Source: Lutibacter sp. | Lineage (GTDB): Bacteria; Bacteroidota; Bacteroidia; Flavobacteriales; Flavobacteriaceae | DNA: 64,000 nucleotides | Reading direction: 5' to 3' | Assembly: GCA_030683995.1 (NCBI GenBank) | Contig: JAUXPH010000045.1 | Coordinates: 1-64,000 of the forward strand | Shown: piece by piece, positions 18,937 to 27,951 of the stretch | Layout: every line of letters begins with the position of its first letter | Position numbering within the stretch: position 1 is the first letter of the stretch | Notes under the pieces: model-generated | The model's database searches: none | What the model was told of the DNA's origin: nothing | The model's input: only the letters and a program-made list of their open reading frames with translations | Made by a program: the position numbers and the translations under genes

Positions 18937-19782
18937 CTAAGCTTTTGCAGCTCTATTTTCCTGTTCGGCCAATATTTCTTTTAAAAATCGTTCGGTTTGA
19001 TTTTTCATTTCGTCTTCCGTAATATCCATTGCTTTTGGATTTTCAATTAACTGCAGCCAAGGTTTTGGCGCATCAAAATCGTAACTGCCAAATACAATAA
19101 CCGGCGTACCTTTTACAAGCACCTTGTCTTTACCTGTCAAAATCCATTGATCTGCCCATTCATAAAGGTAGCGGGCATCTTTTTCCTGAAGTCTCATACA
19201 AGCATGTGATGCAGGATAACCCGGTAAACTATATTGATGCCAGGCAACACCCAACAAATTTTCTACATTAAAATTCCACCTCAATTCCCACTCATCATTA
19301 AAAGTACTGATGGATTCTTCAGCTTTCCAGTTGGTATAAAAAAGTCCGGTTGGCGTTGGATCTTGTTTTCTACCCATATTTGTTGGTCCGGTGTAAATCA
19401 ATTCCCCATTTTCATACGTGGCAAATGTTTGCGTTGGGTAAGAAAAATAAATGATTTTATCAACGTCTTTCAAGTAAGGAACCGTCATTGGAAAAGGAAG
19501 ATAATATTCCATATCGCCAGTCATATCAATAGGCATAATGACAGAATCCATTTGCGCGAAATTTTCTTTGTCGGTTCTGTTAACCGCAATGGCAATGCGC
19601 AGTTTTTTGGAATCCTTAATATTTAATGACAGCCATTCTTTGGCATTTTCCATCTGATAAGTAACCGATTTCGGCTGTTGTCTGTTTATGGGTTCTTTTT
19701 TAATTTTGGCTTTCTCGTTGCCATCGCAAGAAAAAAATAGGGCCAGAACTATAATATTTAATAAAATGAGTAATTTTTTCAT
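18937..19782 (-). CDS. L,D-transpeptidase (YkuD family) lipoprotein
   Basis: This 281-residue protein carries a lipoprotein signal (LALFFSC, Cys19) and a YkuD catalytic domain at roughly residues 108-225. Catalytic residues are visible: His182, His193, Cys195 and Arg197 in the segment PASHACMRL, a variant of the usual SHGCIRL with Ala in place of Gly. Such enzymes make 3-3 peptidoglycan cross-links or attach proteins to the wall in the periplasm. One of three copies of a composite regulatory element (19800-19864) lies immediately upstream on the same strand. Confidence 0.9.
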   Translation of the reverse strand: MKKLLILLNIIVLALFFSCDGNEKAKIKKEPINRQQPKSVTYQMENAKEWLSLNIKDSKKLRIAIAVNRTDKENFAQMDSVIMPIDMTGDMEYYLPFPMTVPYLKDVDKIIYFSYPTQTFATYENGELIYTGPTNMGRKQDPTPTGLFYTNWKAEESISTFNDEWELRWNFNVENLLGVAWHQYSLPGYPASHACMRLQEKDARYLYEWADQWILTGKDKVLVKGTPVIVFGSYDFDAPKPWLQLIENPKAMDITEDEMKNQTERFLKEILAEQENRAAKA

Positions 19783-19799
19783 GTGTCAATTTTATACAG

Positions 19800-19864
19800 C
19801 AAATATGATCTTTGCAATTGGGTGAAATGTTACACAATTATCTAAAAAAGTTACTTTATTCACA
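19800..19864 (-). promoter_or_regulatory. Composite promoter/activator element, copy A
   Basis: Read on the minus strand: TGTGAAT (19864-19858), three bases, GTAAC (19854-19850), a second GTAAC 21 bp on (19833-19829) within GTGTAACAT, 19 bases, then CATATTTG (19807-19800). Words and spacing match copies B (27863) and C (28921). The -7-like box departs from TAnnTTTG at its first base, suggesting activator dependence. The ATG of the L,D-transpeptidase gene is 17 bases past the box. Confidence 0.75.
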
Positions 19865-19970
19865 CATTTATGAAGCAACAATGGCTTTTTTATGGATAAA
19901 AAACGACCCGTTAAAAACATTTCTTAATGAACATAAATGCCAAATAAAGAAAATATTGTATATTTCTTGT

Positions 19971-21113
19971 ATGAAAAATCACTACAACATTATTATTGCC
20001 GGGGCAGGCGGAATTGCAGAAGCAGCCGGATTGCTATTGATGGAATGGAGTGAAGTAGCTCCTGCCCTTTTCATTGGAAACAGAACGCTGGCAAAAGCAC
20101 AAAAAGTTGCCAAATGGATCGAAGACGGAACAACAAAACCTTGCACCGTCAAAAGCTTTCATCTTCCGGAAAATGGCATTACTGATGAAATGAAGGAAAT
20201 TTTTAAGCAATGTGATCTTCTTTTAGATTGTTTGCCTGGAAGCCAAGCACCAAAAATGGCCCAATTTGCAAAAGATTTTCAAATGCATTACGCCAACCTT
20301 ACCGAATATGTTGAGGAAACCAATGAAATAATGGCCTTGGCAAAAGATGCCAAAACAGGTTTTGTGCTTCAATCTGGTTTGGCTCCCGGATATATAGATT
20401 TGCTCGCCAACAAACTTTTTCAGAAGTTTTGCAAGGATTTTGAAGTTGACAAAGTTGACAAGCTTGAATTTAAAGTTGGCGCGCTAACCAATCATGCTGT
20501 TGCGCCGCATTACTACGGATTTACTTGGAGTCCGATTGGCGTGGCCACAGAATATATTAAAGATGCTGTTGCGCTTAGAGATTTTAAAAAAACCAGCCTT
20601 CCGGCTTTGTCTGAAAGAGCCACCATTATTATTGACGGCATTGCTTATGAGGAAGATCTAACATCGGGCGGTGCCGCCGATTTACCCGATGCTTTGGCAG
20701 GAAAAGCAGGTGCTCTCGACTATAAAACATTGCGGCATCCAGGACATTATGCTTGGGTACAAGAACAGCTTGCCCAATTGGAAAACAACACGGATATCAT
20801 TAAAAACTTGCAGCAAAAAATGGAGGTCATCATTCCGCATATTGAAGATGACCAAATTGTTTTGTATGCTGCTGTTGAAGGAAAAGATGCACAGGGAATT
20901 TTACGCAGAAGAGAAATATCAAAACGCATTCATCCGCAAAAAGTAGGAAAACACCAATTAAGAGCTATTCAAACAACCACAGCCGCGCCGTTGGTGCAGG
21001 CAGCACAACTGTTGCTTGAAAATTCGCTCAGTGGCGTAATTCTTCAAAGCCAGATTGATCCTGTAAAATTTTTAAACGGGAAATACATTGTCCCTGTATA
21101 TGGCAATGTGTAA
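19971..21113 (+). CDS. Saccharopine dehydrogenase family protein
   Basis: This 380-residue protein has an N-terminal Rossmann motif (IIIAGAGGIAEAAG) and the LDCLPG, LQSGLAPGYIDLLANKL and ALAGKAGALDYKTLRHPGHY segments of saccharopine reductase-like enzymes. I start it at ATG 19971. The frame continues upstream to 19812, but that part overlaps regulatory element copy A and looks non-coding. Most relatives act in lysine-type or polyamine metabolism by NAD(P)-dependent redox chemistry; the true substrate is not evident. Confidence 0.85.
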   Translation: MKNHYNIIIAGAGGIAEAAGLLLMEWSEVAPALFIGNRTLAKAQKVAKWIEDGTTKPCTVKSFHLPENGITDEMKEIFKQCDLLLDCLPGSQAPKMAQFAKDFQMHYANLTEYVEETNEIMALAKDAKTGFVLQSGLAPGYIDLLANKLFQKFCKDFEVDKVDKLEFKVGALTNHAVAPHYYGFTWSPIGVATEYIKDAVALRDFKKTSLPALSERATIIIDGIAYEEDLTSGGAADLPDALAGKAGALDYKTLRHPGHYAWVQEQLAQLENNTDIIKNLQQKMEVIIPHIEDDQIVLYAAVEGKDAQGILRRREISKRIHPQKVGKHQLRAIQTTTAAPLVQAAQLLLENSLSGVILQSQIDPVKFLNGKYIVPVYGNV

Positions 21114-21155
21114 AAAGAAAAAAACTGCAATTTTAAAAACTTACAAACACCAATT

Positions 21156-22343
21156 TTGAAATACATCACAAAAACTGTCTGGATTTTATCAATCGTGAGT
21201 TTGTTAACCGACACGGCAAGCGAAATGCTGTATCCTATTATGCCTATTTATTTGAAAACCATCGGATTTTCAATTGTGCTTATCGGAATCCTTGAAGGCG
21301 TTGCGGAAGCCACGGCCGGATTGAGCAAAGGTTATTTTGGCAAGCTTTCCGACAACTCCAGAAAACGCGTTCCTTTTGTGCAACTTGGTTATGCATTCAG
21401 TGCCATTTCCAAACCGATGATGGCTGTTTTTATATTTCCGCTGTGGATATTTTTTGCGCGAACCATTGACCGTTTTGGAAAAGGAATAAGAACAGGTGCC
21501 AGAGACGCCATACTTTCTGATGAAGCCACGCCCGAAGCTAAAGGAAAAGTTTTTGGTTTTCACCGTTCCATGGACACTTTTGGCGCGGTTTTAGGTCCGG
21601 CATTGGCGCTGACTTATTTGTATTTCTATCCGGAAGACTACAAAACATTGTTTTTTATTGCATTTATTCCCGGACTTTTGGCGGTTTTGGCTTCTTTCTA
21701 TTTAAAAGACAAGCAAGTAATCAAAGAAAAAATAAAAGTTTCAACGCCTTTTTTCTCCTTTTTGAAATATTGGAAAGTGAGTCCGCCAGCATACCGAAAA
21801 TTGGTTATAGGTCTCCTCCTATTTACGCTCTTCAACAGTTCCGACGTTTTTCTGATTTTGAAAGCAAAACAATCCGGACTTGATGACACTATGGTAATTG
21901 GTATTTATATTTTTTACAATCTTGTATATGCCTTATTTGCTTTTCCTGTTGGTATTTTGGCAGACAAAATTGGCCTGAAAACAATTTTTATTGTTGGAAT
22001 TACCCTTTTTTCCGCAGTATATTTTGGAATGGCGATAAACACAAACTTGTATTTATTTTTTGTATTATTTTTCCTTTACGGTGTTTATGCTGCTGCAACG
22101 GAAGGCATTTCTAAAGCGTGGATTTCAAACATCACCGACAAGAAAGACACGGCAACAGCCATTGGCACTTTTTCGGGTTTGCAAAGTATTTGTACCATGC
22201 TGGCAAGTTCACTAACCGGACTTATTTGGTTTAATTTTGGGGCGACCGCTGCCTTTTTAACAACAGCGACAGTAACTTTATTAGTCATTATTTACTTTTT
22301 TACTGTTCCAAAGCCCACAACCTTTTTCAATGTCGAGAACTAA
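21156..22343 (+). CDS. MFS transporter, probable drug/metabolite exporter
   Basis: This 395-residue protein has about 12 hydrophobic helices and typical MFS loops (GLSKGYFGKLSDNSRKR after helix 2, RTIDRFGKGIRTGARDAI and GILADKIGLK). It starts with TTG at 21156. The first residues run straight into helix 1 (KYITKTVWILSIVSLLTD) and no better ATG lies nearby. It follows the saccharopine-dehydrogenase-like gene by 42 bp and may be co-transcribed. The substrate is unknown. Confidence 0.85.
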   Translation: MKYITKTVWILSIVSLLTDTASEMLYPIMPIYLKTIGFSIVLIGILEGVAEATAGLSKGYFGKLSDNSRKRVPFVQLGYAFSAISKPMMAVFIFPLWIFFARTIDRFGKGIRTGARDAILSDEATPEAKGKVFGFHRSMDTFGAVLGPALALTYLYFYPEDYKTLFFIAFIPGLLAVLASFYLKDKQVIKEKIKVSTPFFSFLKYWKVSPPAYRKLVIGLLLFTLFNSSDVFLILKAKQSGLDDTMVIGIYIFYNLVYALFAFPVGILADKIGLKTIFIVGITLFSAVYFGMAINTNLYLFFVLFFLYGVYAAATEGISKAWISNITDKKDTATAIGTFSGLQSICTMLASSLTGLIWFNFGATAAFLTTATVTLLVIIYFFTVPKPTTFFNVEN

Positions 22344-22372
22344 ATGCCACAAACTAAGATGAGTAACATACT

Positions 22373-22401
22373 CCTAATTGTTTCACACAATTGGGTTTTT
22401 T
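22373..22401 (+). terminator. Intrinsic terminator after the MFS gene
   Basis: CCTAATTGT (22373-22381) pairs with ACAATTGGG (22387-22395) with one wobble pair and a five-base loop, followed by six T. Confidence 0.85.
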
Positions 22402-22425
22402 GGACAAAATTCAAAGTTTGTTTAG

Positions 22426-22433
22426 TATCTTTG
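22426..22433 (+). promoter_or_regulatory. Putative -7 element for the hybrid sensor gene
   Basis: TATCTTTG matches TAnnTTTG. TTG at 22400-22402 lies 23 bases upstream, an acceptable -33 spacing. The implied leader before ATG 22568 is about 130 bases long and contains the palindrome at 22476-22503. Confidence 0.5.
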
Positions 22434-22475
22434 GGATTGGCAATTAAACGAAACTAAATGCGTAATTTTCCCCAG

Positions 22476-22503
22476 CTTACATAATGTTTTAAAACATTGT
22501 AAG
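22476..22503. promoter_or_regulatory. Long palindrome in the leader of the hybrid sensor gene
   Basis: AATGTTTTAAAACATT (22483-22498) is a perfect 16-base palindrome flanked by CTTAC on the left and GTAAG on the right, giving nearly 28 bases of dyad symmetry. It lies 64 bases before the start codon. It could be a dimeric regulator's operator or an RNA hairpin. No T-run follows, so it is not a terminator. Confidence 0.5.
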
Positions 22504-22567
22504 AAAGTTTAAAAAACGATTCAAAAATTATCCAACTAAACAACCTTCGAAAAAAATATCAATAAAG

Positions 22568-25500
22568 ATGGAGTCTATGCCAAAATCAGATAAAAAAAAG
22601 GTTGTTTCTAAAAAAGAAACTTCAGCCAAAATTAAGGAAGCAACACAAAAAAAGGAACTTAAAAATACAGATGGACAAGTTTCAGAAAAAAATGCAAATT
22701 CCTTTACAGTTGTTGCCATTGGTGCATCAGCTGGCGGATTGGAAGCAGTAACGCTGCTTTTACAAAATCTTTCTCCTGAAACCGGCATGGCTTTTATTTA
22801 TGTGCAACATTTAAGCCCAGACCACGAAAGCCTTCTTGTTCCTCTTTTGTCGAAGAAAACTGACATGAAAGTGCAGGATATAGATGATATGGAGAAAATT
22901 TTGCCCAACAATGTTTATGTAATTCCATACAATAAAGAAATTGAGGTTATTGACGGCCACATACAATTAATTCCGCGGCCCCAAAATAAATCGTCTAATC
23001 TCTCTATTGATGTGCTGTTTTCTTCCTTGGCCGAAACGCATAAGGAAAATGTGATTGGTATTGTGCTTTCAGGCAGCGCCAGTGATGGAACGCGCGGTTT
23101 GAGTGAAATAAAAGAAGCCGGAGGCATCACTTTTGCCCAAGACGATTCGGCCAAATTCACAAGCATGCCGCATTCTGCCATTGCCAGCGGCTATGTTGAT
23201 TTTGTGCTTTCACCCAAAGAAATTGCAGCTGAATTAAACTGGATGAGCAAACACGATTTGATCATAAGGAATCCGGAAAAGTCATCGCCCAAAGGTAAAA
23301 TAGACAACAAGAGCACTGATTTAAAAAAGATTTTTCAGCTTTTACTTAGAAAAAAGAACGTTGATTTTAGCTTCTATAAATTAAATACCATTAAGCGGCG
23401 AATACTTCGCAGAATGCTCATCCATAAAATTGAAACCATTAAGCAATTTGCCGATTTTTTGGCGAAAAATGACCAAGAACTTGACTTACTTTTTCAGGAT
23501 TTGTTGATCAATGTCACTGAATTTTTTAGGGACACCGAGGCTTTTGAGCTTTTAAAAAAATCGGTATTGCCACAGTTGCTGAAAAGCAAATCGCAAAACG
23601 ATACCCTGCGTATTTGGGTAGCCGCCTGTGCCACAGGCGAAGAAGTATACTCTATTGCTATCCTATTGCGCGAATTGCAAGGCAATAAAACCAAACGCAT
23701 TCCTTTTCAGATTTTTGCTTCCGATTTAAGTGCTGCAGCAATAGAAGTTGCCCGAAATGGAGAATATTCCATAAACGAGCTAAAAAATGTTTCACCCAAA
23801 AGGCTTAAGCAATTTTTTATAAAATCGGGCAACAAATTCCATATTTCTAAAGTGCTGAGAGATGTTTGTGTTTTTGCCCAACATAATATTTTGCGCGACC
23901 CGCCCTTTTCCCGCATGGATTTTATCAGTTGCCGCAACCTGCTCATTTACCTTGACACTGCGGCACAGAAAAAAGCCATTTCAACTTTTCATTATGCTTT
24001 AAATGATGGCGGTTGTTTGATGCTGGGCAAATCAGAAACTATTGGAACAGCAGATGAACTTTTTACCATTGTTGATAAAAAATTTAAAATTTATTCCCGC
24101 AAAAAAAACTCGGGTGTTTACAAACTGCCTATAATTACCTCTCGCGCTGCACAAACGAGCTTAACCGGAAAAAAGAGCATTGCTACTGCGATTCCAAAAA
24201 GACCCACTGTTGCAACACATGGCAATCTTGGAAATGTATTTGATTCCGTTTTGCTGGCGCATTATATGCCGGCAAGCGTTATTATCAATCACGACATGGA
24301 AATTCTCCAGTTTCGGGGTTCCACAGAAATGTATCTGAAAAATTCGCCCGGCAAAGCCAGTTTAAATATCTTAACTATGGTATTGCCAGAAATTTCATTT
24401 GAACTGCGCAATGCCATTCATCACGCCATAAAAACAAAACATACCGTAAATAAATCGGGCATAGAAATAATATCCAATAAGGATGAAACTGCTGTACAAG
24501 TTGTTAATTTAGAAGTTATGCCGCTTAAAATTGAAGGTGAGGAACCACTTTTGGTGGTCGTTTTTACCTCACAACAAATGGACATTTTGCATCAATCTTC
24601 CAACAATGGGGAAAAAAACTCGGTTTCAAAAGACAAAAGAATAAAAAAATTAGAAGAAGAATTGGTGGCTACCCGTGCCGATATGGGTTCAATTACACAC
24701 GATCAGGAAGCCCTAAATGAAGAACTGCAAAGCGCCAACGAAGAAATTGTTTCGAGCAATGAAGAATTGCAGAGCCTAAATGAAGAATTGGAAACTTCGA
24801 AAGAAGAAATTGAATCAACCAACGAAGAGCTGATCACAAGCAATCATGAATTGCTGGCGCGAAACCAGCTGGTTGAAGAATTGTACACTTATAATGAGAC
24901 CATTCTTTCCTCCATTCGTGAACCTATGTTGATACTTGACAAAGACATTCGAATCAAGTCGGCCAACAAATCTTTTTATAAAACATTTCATGTAACGGAA
25001 GCGGAAAGTTTGGGCGAGTCACTTTATAAATTGGGTAACAACCAATGGAACATACCGCGTTTACATGTGTTGCTGGAAGAAATTATTCCAAAAAACAATT
25101 CTTTTTTTGATTTTGAAGTGGAGCATGAGTTTCCGGTTATCGGACACAAAATAATGTTGCTAAATGCGCATCGCATCATAAAGCAAAGCACTAAAGAAGA
25201 GTTGATTGTGCTCACTATTGTAGATTATACTGAGGTTAGAAAATTACAGACCGAACTTCGCGACAAAGAAAAGAAAATACAGGAAAAACAACTTGAAGCT
25301 GATAAAAAAGCATGGAAGCTGATTGAAGAAAATAACGAGCGCTATGACAGGATGCTGATGCAGTCGCCATTTGCGTTTGTTATATTTAAAGGAGAAAATA
25401 TGGTCATTAGTCTTGCCAATGAAAGCGTTAAAGATATTTGGGGAAAAGGACAGCAAATTGAAGGAAAAAAACTGCTGGAAATTTTGCCCGAAATTAAAAA

Positions 25501-27331
25501 CGGACCGCTTCCGGAAATGCTTAAAAAGGTTTACTCCACAGGCGTTCCCCAACAAGGTTATGAATTTCTTATACCCATTAAACGCAATGGGAATTTAGAA
25601 GATGTGTATTTCAATTTTGTTTTTCAGCCCTATTTGGAAGCTGATAAAACCATTTCAGGCGTAACCATGATTGCCTCTGAAGTTACTAGCCATTTTATTA
25701 TGAAAGATGAATTAATGGCAGCCAAAATAAATGCGGAGCAGAAAACACAAATTGCTGAAGATGCCATGATGGCGAAACAACAATTTTTGTCGAATATGAG
25801 CCATGAAATAAGAACTCCGATGAATGCCATTATCGGATTTACAAAAGTGGTGTTGAAAACAGTCATAACTGAAAACCAAAAAGAATATTTAAATGCCATA
25901 AAAACAAGTGGTGATTCCTTAATCGTGCTTATTAATGACATTCTGGATTTGGCAAAAGTTGATTCGGGGAAAATGTTTTTTGAACAAACCCCTTTTAAAA
26001 TGAAGGAATCCATCACTGCCATCCTTCAATTATTTGAGATAAAAACCCAAGAAAATAACACAGAATTAATCTTAGAATACGACCAAAAAATTCCGGAGGT
26101 TTTACTTGGCGACCCTATGCGTTTGCGCCAAATTATGTTAAATTTGATGAGCAACGCCGTTAAATTCACTTCAGGAGGAAAAATTAGTGTAAACGTGCGT
26201 TTATTGAAAGAAGATAAAAAGAAGGCTACCCTTGAATTTTCAATCACCGACACCGGAATTGGGATTCCTGAAGACAAAATAGCCACTATTTTTGAAAACT
26301 TTCAACAAGCGTCTACCGGTACTTCAAAAATGTATGGAGGAACAGGATTGGGACTTGCCATTGCCAAACAATTGGTTGAATCACAAGGCGGAAGCATTTC
26401 CGTAAAAAGCAAAATTGATGAAGGTTCAACTTTTAATTTCGTCTTGAGTTTCCATAAAACAAATAAAAAAGTCATAGAAAATATCGAAACACAAATCATC
26501 CCATCAGAAACTGAAACCAAAAATATTAAAGTATTGGTGGTGGAAGATATTGCGCTCAATCAATTGTTGATGAAAACCCTTTTGGATGATTTCGGATTTG
26601 ATTGCGATATTGCTTCCAACGGAAAAATCGCCATTGAAAAACTTCAAAATAACAATTATGACGTTATTTTAATGGACTTGCAGATGCCGGAAATGGACGG
26701 ATTTGAAGCTACAGATTATATTCGGAATACCATGAAATTAAACATTCCCATTATTGCGCTTACCGCCAATGTCACTACGGTTGATTTGGAAAAATGCAAA
26801 GCTGTAGGTATGAATGATTATATTTCAAAGCCCGTTGAAGAGCTAATATTGTACAAAAAAATAGTTGATTTGGTAAATAAACCGATACCGGAAAAACCAA
26901 ATGACGTGAATGAAAATAAGGTTTTAAAAAAAGATTTTGACCAGGAGAATGAAGAAAATGACAAAATAAAATGTACCGATTTAACGTATTTAAAACAACG
27001 CACAAAGTCAAATCAAAAATTAATGCTGGAAATGATTTCGCTTTTTTTGGAACAAACGCCACCCATACTTTTTGCAATGAAACAAAGCGTTACCGATAAA
27101 GATTGGCCATCATTGTATAAGGCGGTGCATAAATTAATCCCTTCTTTCGCAATTATGGGTATCAGTGCCGATTTTGAAAATATGGCTAAAAAAGTGCAGG
27201 AATATGCACGCAATCAGGAAAATACTGATGAAATACCTGACTTGGTTGTTCAGTTGGATAGCGTTTGTGCGCAGGCATGTGAAGAATTAACGGAAGCATT
27301 TAATGAGGTAAAGGACGCCGAAAAAGAATAA
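22568..27331 (+). CDS. CheB-CheR-PAS hybrid histidine kinase with receiver and Hpt domains
   Basis: This single 1587-residue protein strings together a whole phosphorelay. After a lysine-rich N-terminus comes a CheB methylesterase domain (about 45-230; catalytic Ser54, His81, Asp173). A CheR methyltransferase follows (about 250-515; SAM motif ACATGEE from Ala352, and DFISCRNLLIYLD). A long coiled coil of LQSANEE-type heptads (about 690-780) leads to two PAS-like regions (about 775-1040). The kinase core has phospho-acceptor His1079 in SNMSHEIRTP and an ATPase with NLMSNAVKFT and GGTGLGLAIA. A receiver has Asp1370 in LMDLQMPEMDG, and a C-terminal Hpt domain has His1521. The protein appears cytoplasmic, with no membrane helix. 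No response regulator, receptor or motility gene is adjacent, so the output is unknown. Confidence 0.93.
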   Translation: MESMPKSDKKKVVSKKETSAKIKEATQKKELKNTDGQVSEKNANSFTVVAIGASAGGLEAVTLLLQNLSPETGMAFIYVQHLSPDHESLLVPLLSKKTDMKVQDIDDMEKILPNNVYVIPYNKEIEVIDGHIQLIPRPQNKSSNLSIDVLFSSLAETHKENVIGIVLSGSASDGTRGLSEIKEAGGITFAQDDSAKFTSMPHSAIASGYVDFVLSPKEIAAELNWMSKHDLIIRNPEKSSPKGKIDNKSTDLKKIFQLLLRKKNVDFSFYKLNTIKRRILRRMLIHKIETIKQFADFLAKNDQELDLLFQDLLINVTEFFRDTEAFELLKKSVLPQLLKSKSQNDTLRIWVAACATGEEVYSIAILLRELQGNKTKRIPFQIFASDLSAAAIEVARNGEYSINELKNVSPKRLKQFFIKSGNKFHISKVLRDVCVFAQHNILRDPPFSRMDFISCRNLLIYLDTAAQKKAISTFHYALNDGGCLMLGKSETIGTADELFTIVDKKFKIYSRKKNSGVYKLPIITSRAAQTSLTGKKSIATAIPKRPTVATHGNLGNVFDSVLLAHYMPASVIINHDMEILQFRGSTEMYLKNSPGKASLNILTMVLPEISFELRNAIHHAIKTKHTVNKSGIEIISNKDETAVQVVNLEVMPLKIEGEEPLLVVVFTSQQMDILHQSSNNGEKNSVSKDKRIKKLEEELVATRADMGSITHDQEALNEELQSANEEIVSSNEELQSLNEELETSKEEIESTNEELITSNHELLARNQLVEELYTYNETILSSIREPMLILDKDIRIKSANKSFYKTFHVTEAESLGESLYKLGNNQWNIPRLHVLLEEIIPKNNSFFDFEVEHEFPVIGHKIMLLNAHRIIKQSTKEELIVLTIVDYTEVRKLQTELRDKEKKIQEKQLEADKKAWKLIEENNERYDRMLMQSPFAFVIFKGENMVISLANESVKDIWGKGQQIEGKKLLEILPEIKNGPLPEMLKKVYSTGVPQQGYEFLIPIKRNGNLEDVYFNFVFQPYLEADKTISGVTMIASEVTSHFIMKDELMAAKINAEQKTQIAEDAMMAKQQFLSNMSHEIRTPMNAIIGFTKVVLKTVITENQKEYLNAIKTSGDSLIVLINDILDLAKVDSGKMFFEQTPFKMKESITAILQLFEIKTQENNTELILEYDQKIPEVLLGDPMRLRQIMLNLMSNAVKFTSGGKISVNVRLLKEDKKKATLEFSITDTGIGIPEDKIATIFENFQQASTGTSKMYGGTGLGLAIAKQLVESQGGSISVKSKIDEGSTFNFVLSFHKTNKKVIENIETQIIPSETETKNIKVLVVEDIALNQLLMKTLLDDFGFDCDIASNGKIAIEKLQNNNYDVILMDLQMPEMDGFEATDYIRNTMKLNIPIIALTANVTTVDLEKCKAVGMNDYISKPVEELILYKKIVDLVNKPIPEKPNDVNENKVLKKDFDQENEENDKIKCTDLTYLKQRTKSNQKLMLEMISLFLEQTPPILFAMKQSVTDKDWPSLYKAVHKLIPSFAIMGISADFENMAKKVQEYARNQENTDEIPDLVVQLDSVCAQACEELTEAFNEVKDAEKE

Positions 27332-27376
27332 TCTTTAGTAAAAGCAAATGGATTTTAATTTCTCTTATTAATTTGA

Positions 27377-27384
27377 TATATTTG
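27377..27384 (+). promoter_or_regulatory. Putative -7 element for the DUF202 gene
   Basis: TATATTTG matches TAnnTTTG and ends 47 bases before ATG 27432. No clear -33 TTG at the preferred distance. Confidence 0.4.
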
Positions 27385-27431
27385 ATTTTATCATACAAAT
27401 AACAAATAATAATCAATAGAATTTGAACAGA

Positions 27432-27743
27432 ATGAAAAAAATTTCATTATCGAAATATAAATTTGAAAACAAAGAAGAAATAATACTTCGGGATTTCTTG
27501 GCATTGGAACGCACCAGATTGGCGAACGAAAGAACGCTATTTTCATACATAAGAACTTCTTTATACTTGTTTTTGGGAGGAATTGCACTTTTTCAGATAA
27601 CAGGTTTTGAAAGAATTAAATGGCTAGGTTATGTTTCGCTTGCTTTAAGTGTTATTATTTTGATTATAGGTATTTTTAGATTTAATCATTTAAAATTTAA
27701 ATTGAAGAAATATTATTTGAAATCCAAAGATGATGGGTTATAA
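27432..27743 (+). CDS. DUF202 (YidH-like) inner-membrane protein
   Basis: This 103-residue protein has the DUF202 signature LALERTRLANERTLFSYIRT just before two hydrophobic helices (about residues 45-62 and 72-90). The family is widespread and uncharacterised. I prefer ATG 27432 over the TTG at 27423, three codons earlier. It heads a group of small envelope genes. Confidence 0.85.
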   Translation: MKKISLSKYKFENKEEIILRDFLALERTRLANERTLFSYIRTSLYLFLGGIALFQITGFERIKWLGYVSLALSVIILIIGIFRFNHLKFKLKKYYLKSKDDGL

Positions 27744-27862
27744 ATAAAAAATCTTGAATAGAAAAAAGCAATAAGTAATTGATTTTCTTTTTATCATCAT
27801 TTGCCACAATCCTTAAAACTTTACATATCGGAGGTTTAGCCTCTTCTTACTTCACGAAAATC

Positions 27863-27927
27863 TGTGAATCATGTAAGTTTTTTAAAAAACTATGTAACAT
27901 AAATCATTCAGAAAATTTTGATTTTTG
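27863..27927 (+). promoter_or_regulatory. Composite promoter/activator element, copy B
   Basis: TGTGAAT (27863-27869), three bases, GTAAG (27873-27877), a second GTAAC 21 bp on (27894-27898) within ATGTAACAT, 19 bases, then GATTTTTG (27920-27927). The lipoprotein ATG follows at 27952. The layout is the same as in copies A and C. The two ATGTAA half-sites are direct repeats two helical turns apart, as expected for a tandem-binding activator placed just upstream of a weak -7 box. Confidence 0.75.
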
Positions 27928-27951
27928 TGTTTTGATTTAATACTATATCCT

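Noticed and set aside
19812-19970. 53-codon N-terminal extension of the saccharopine-dehydrogenase-like protein
   Set aside because: It covers regulatory element copy A, and the Rossmann motif begins immediately after the ATG at 19971.
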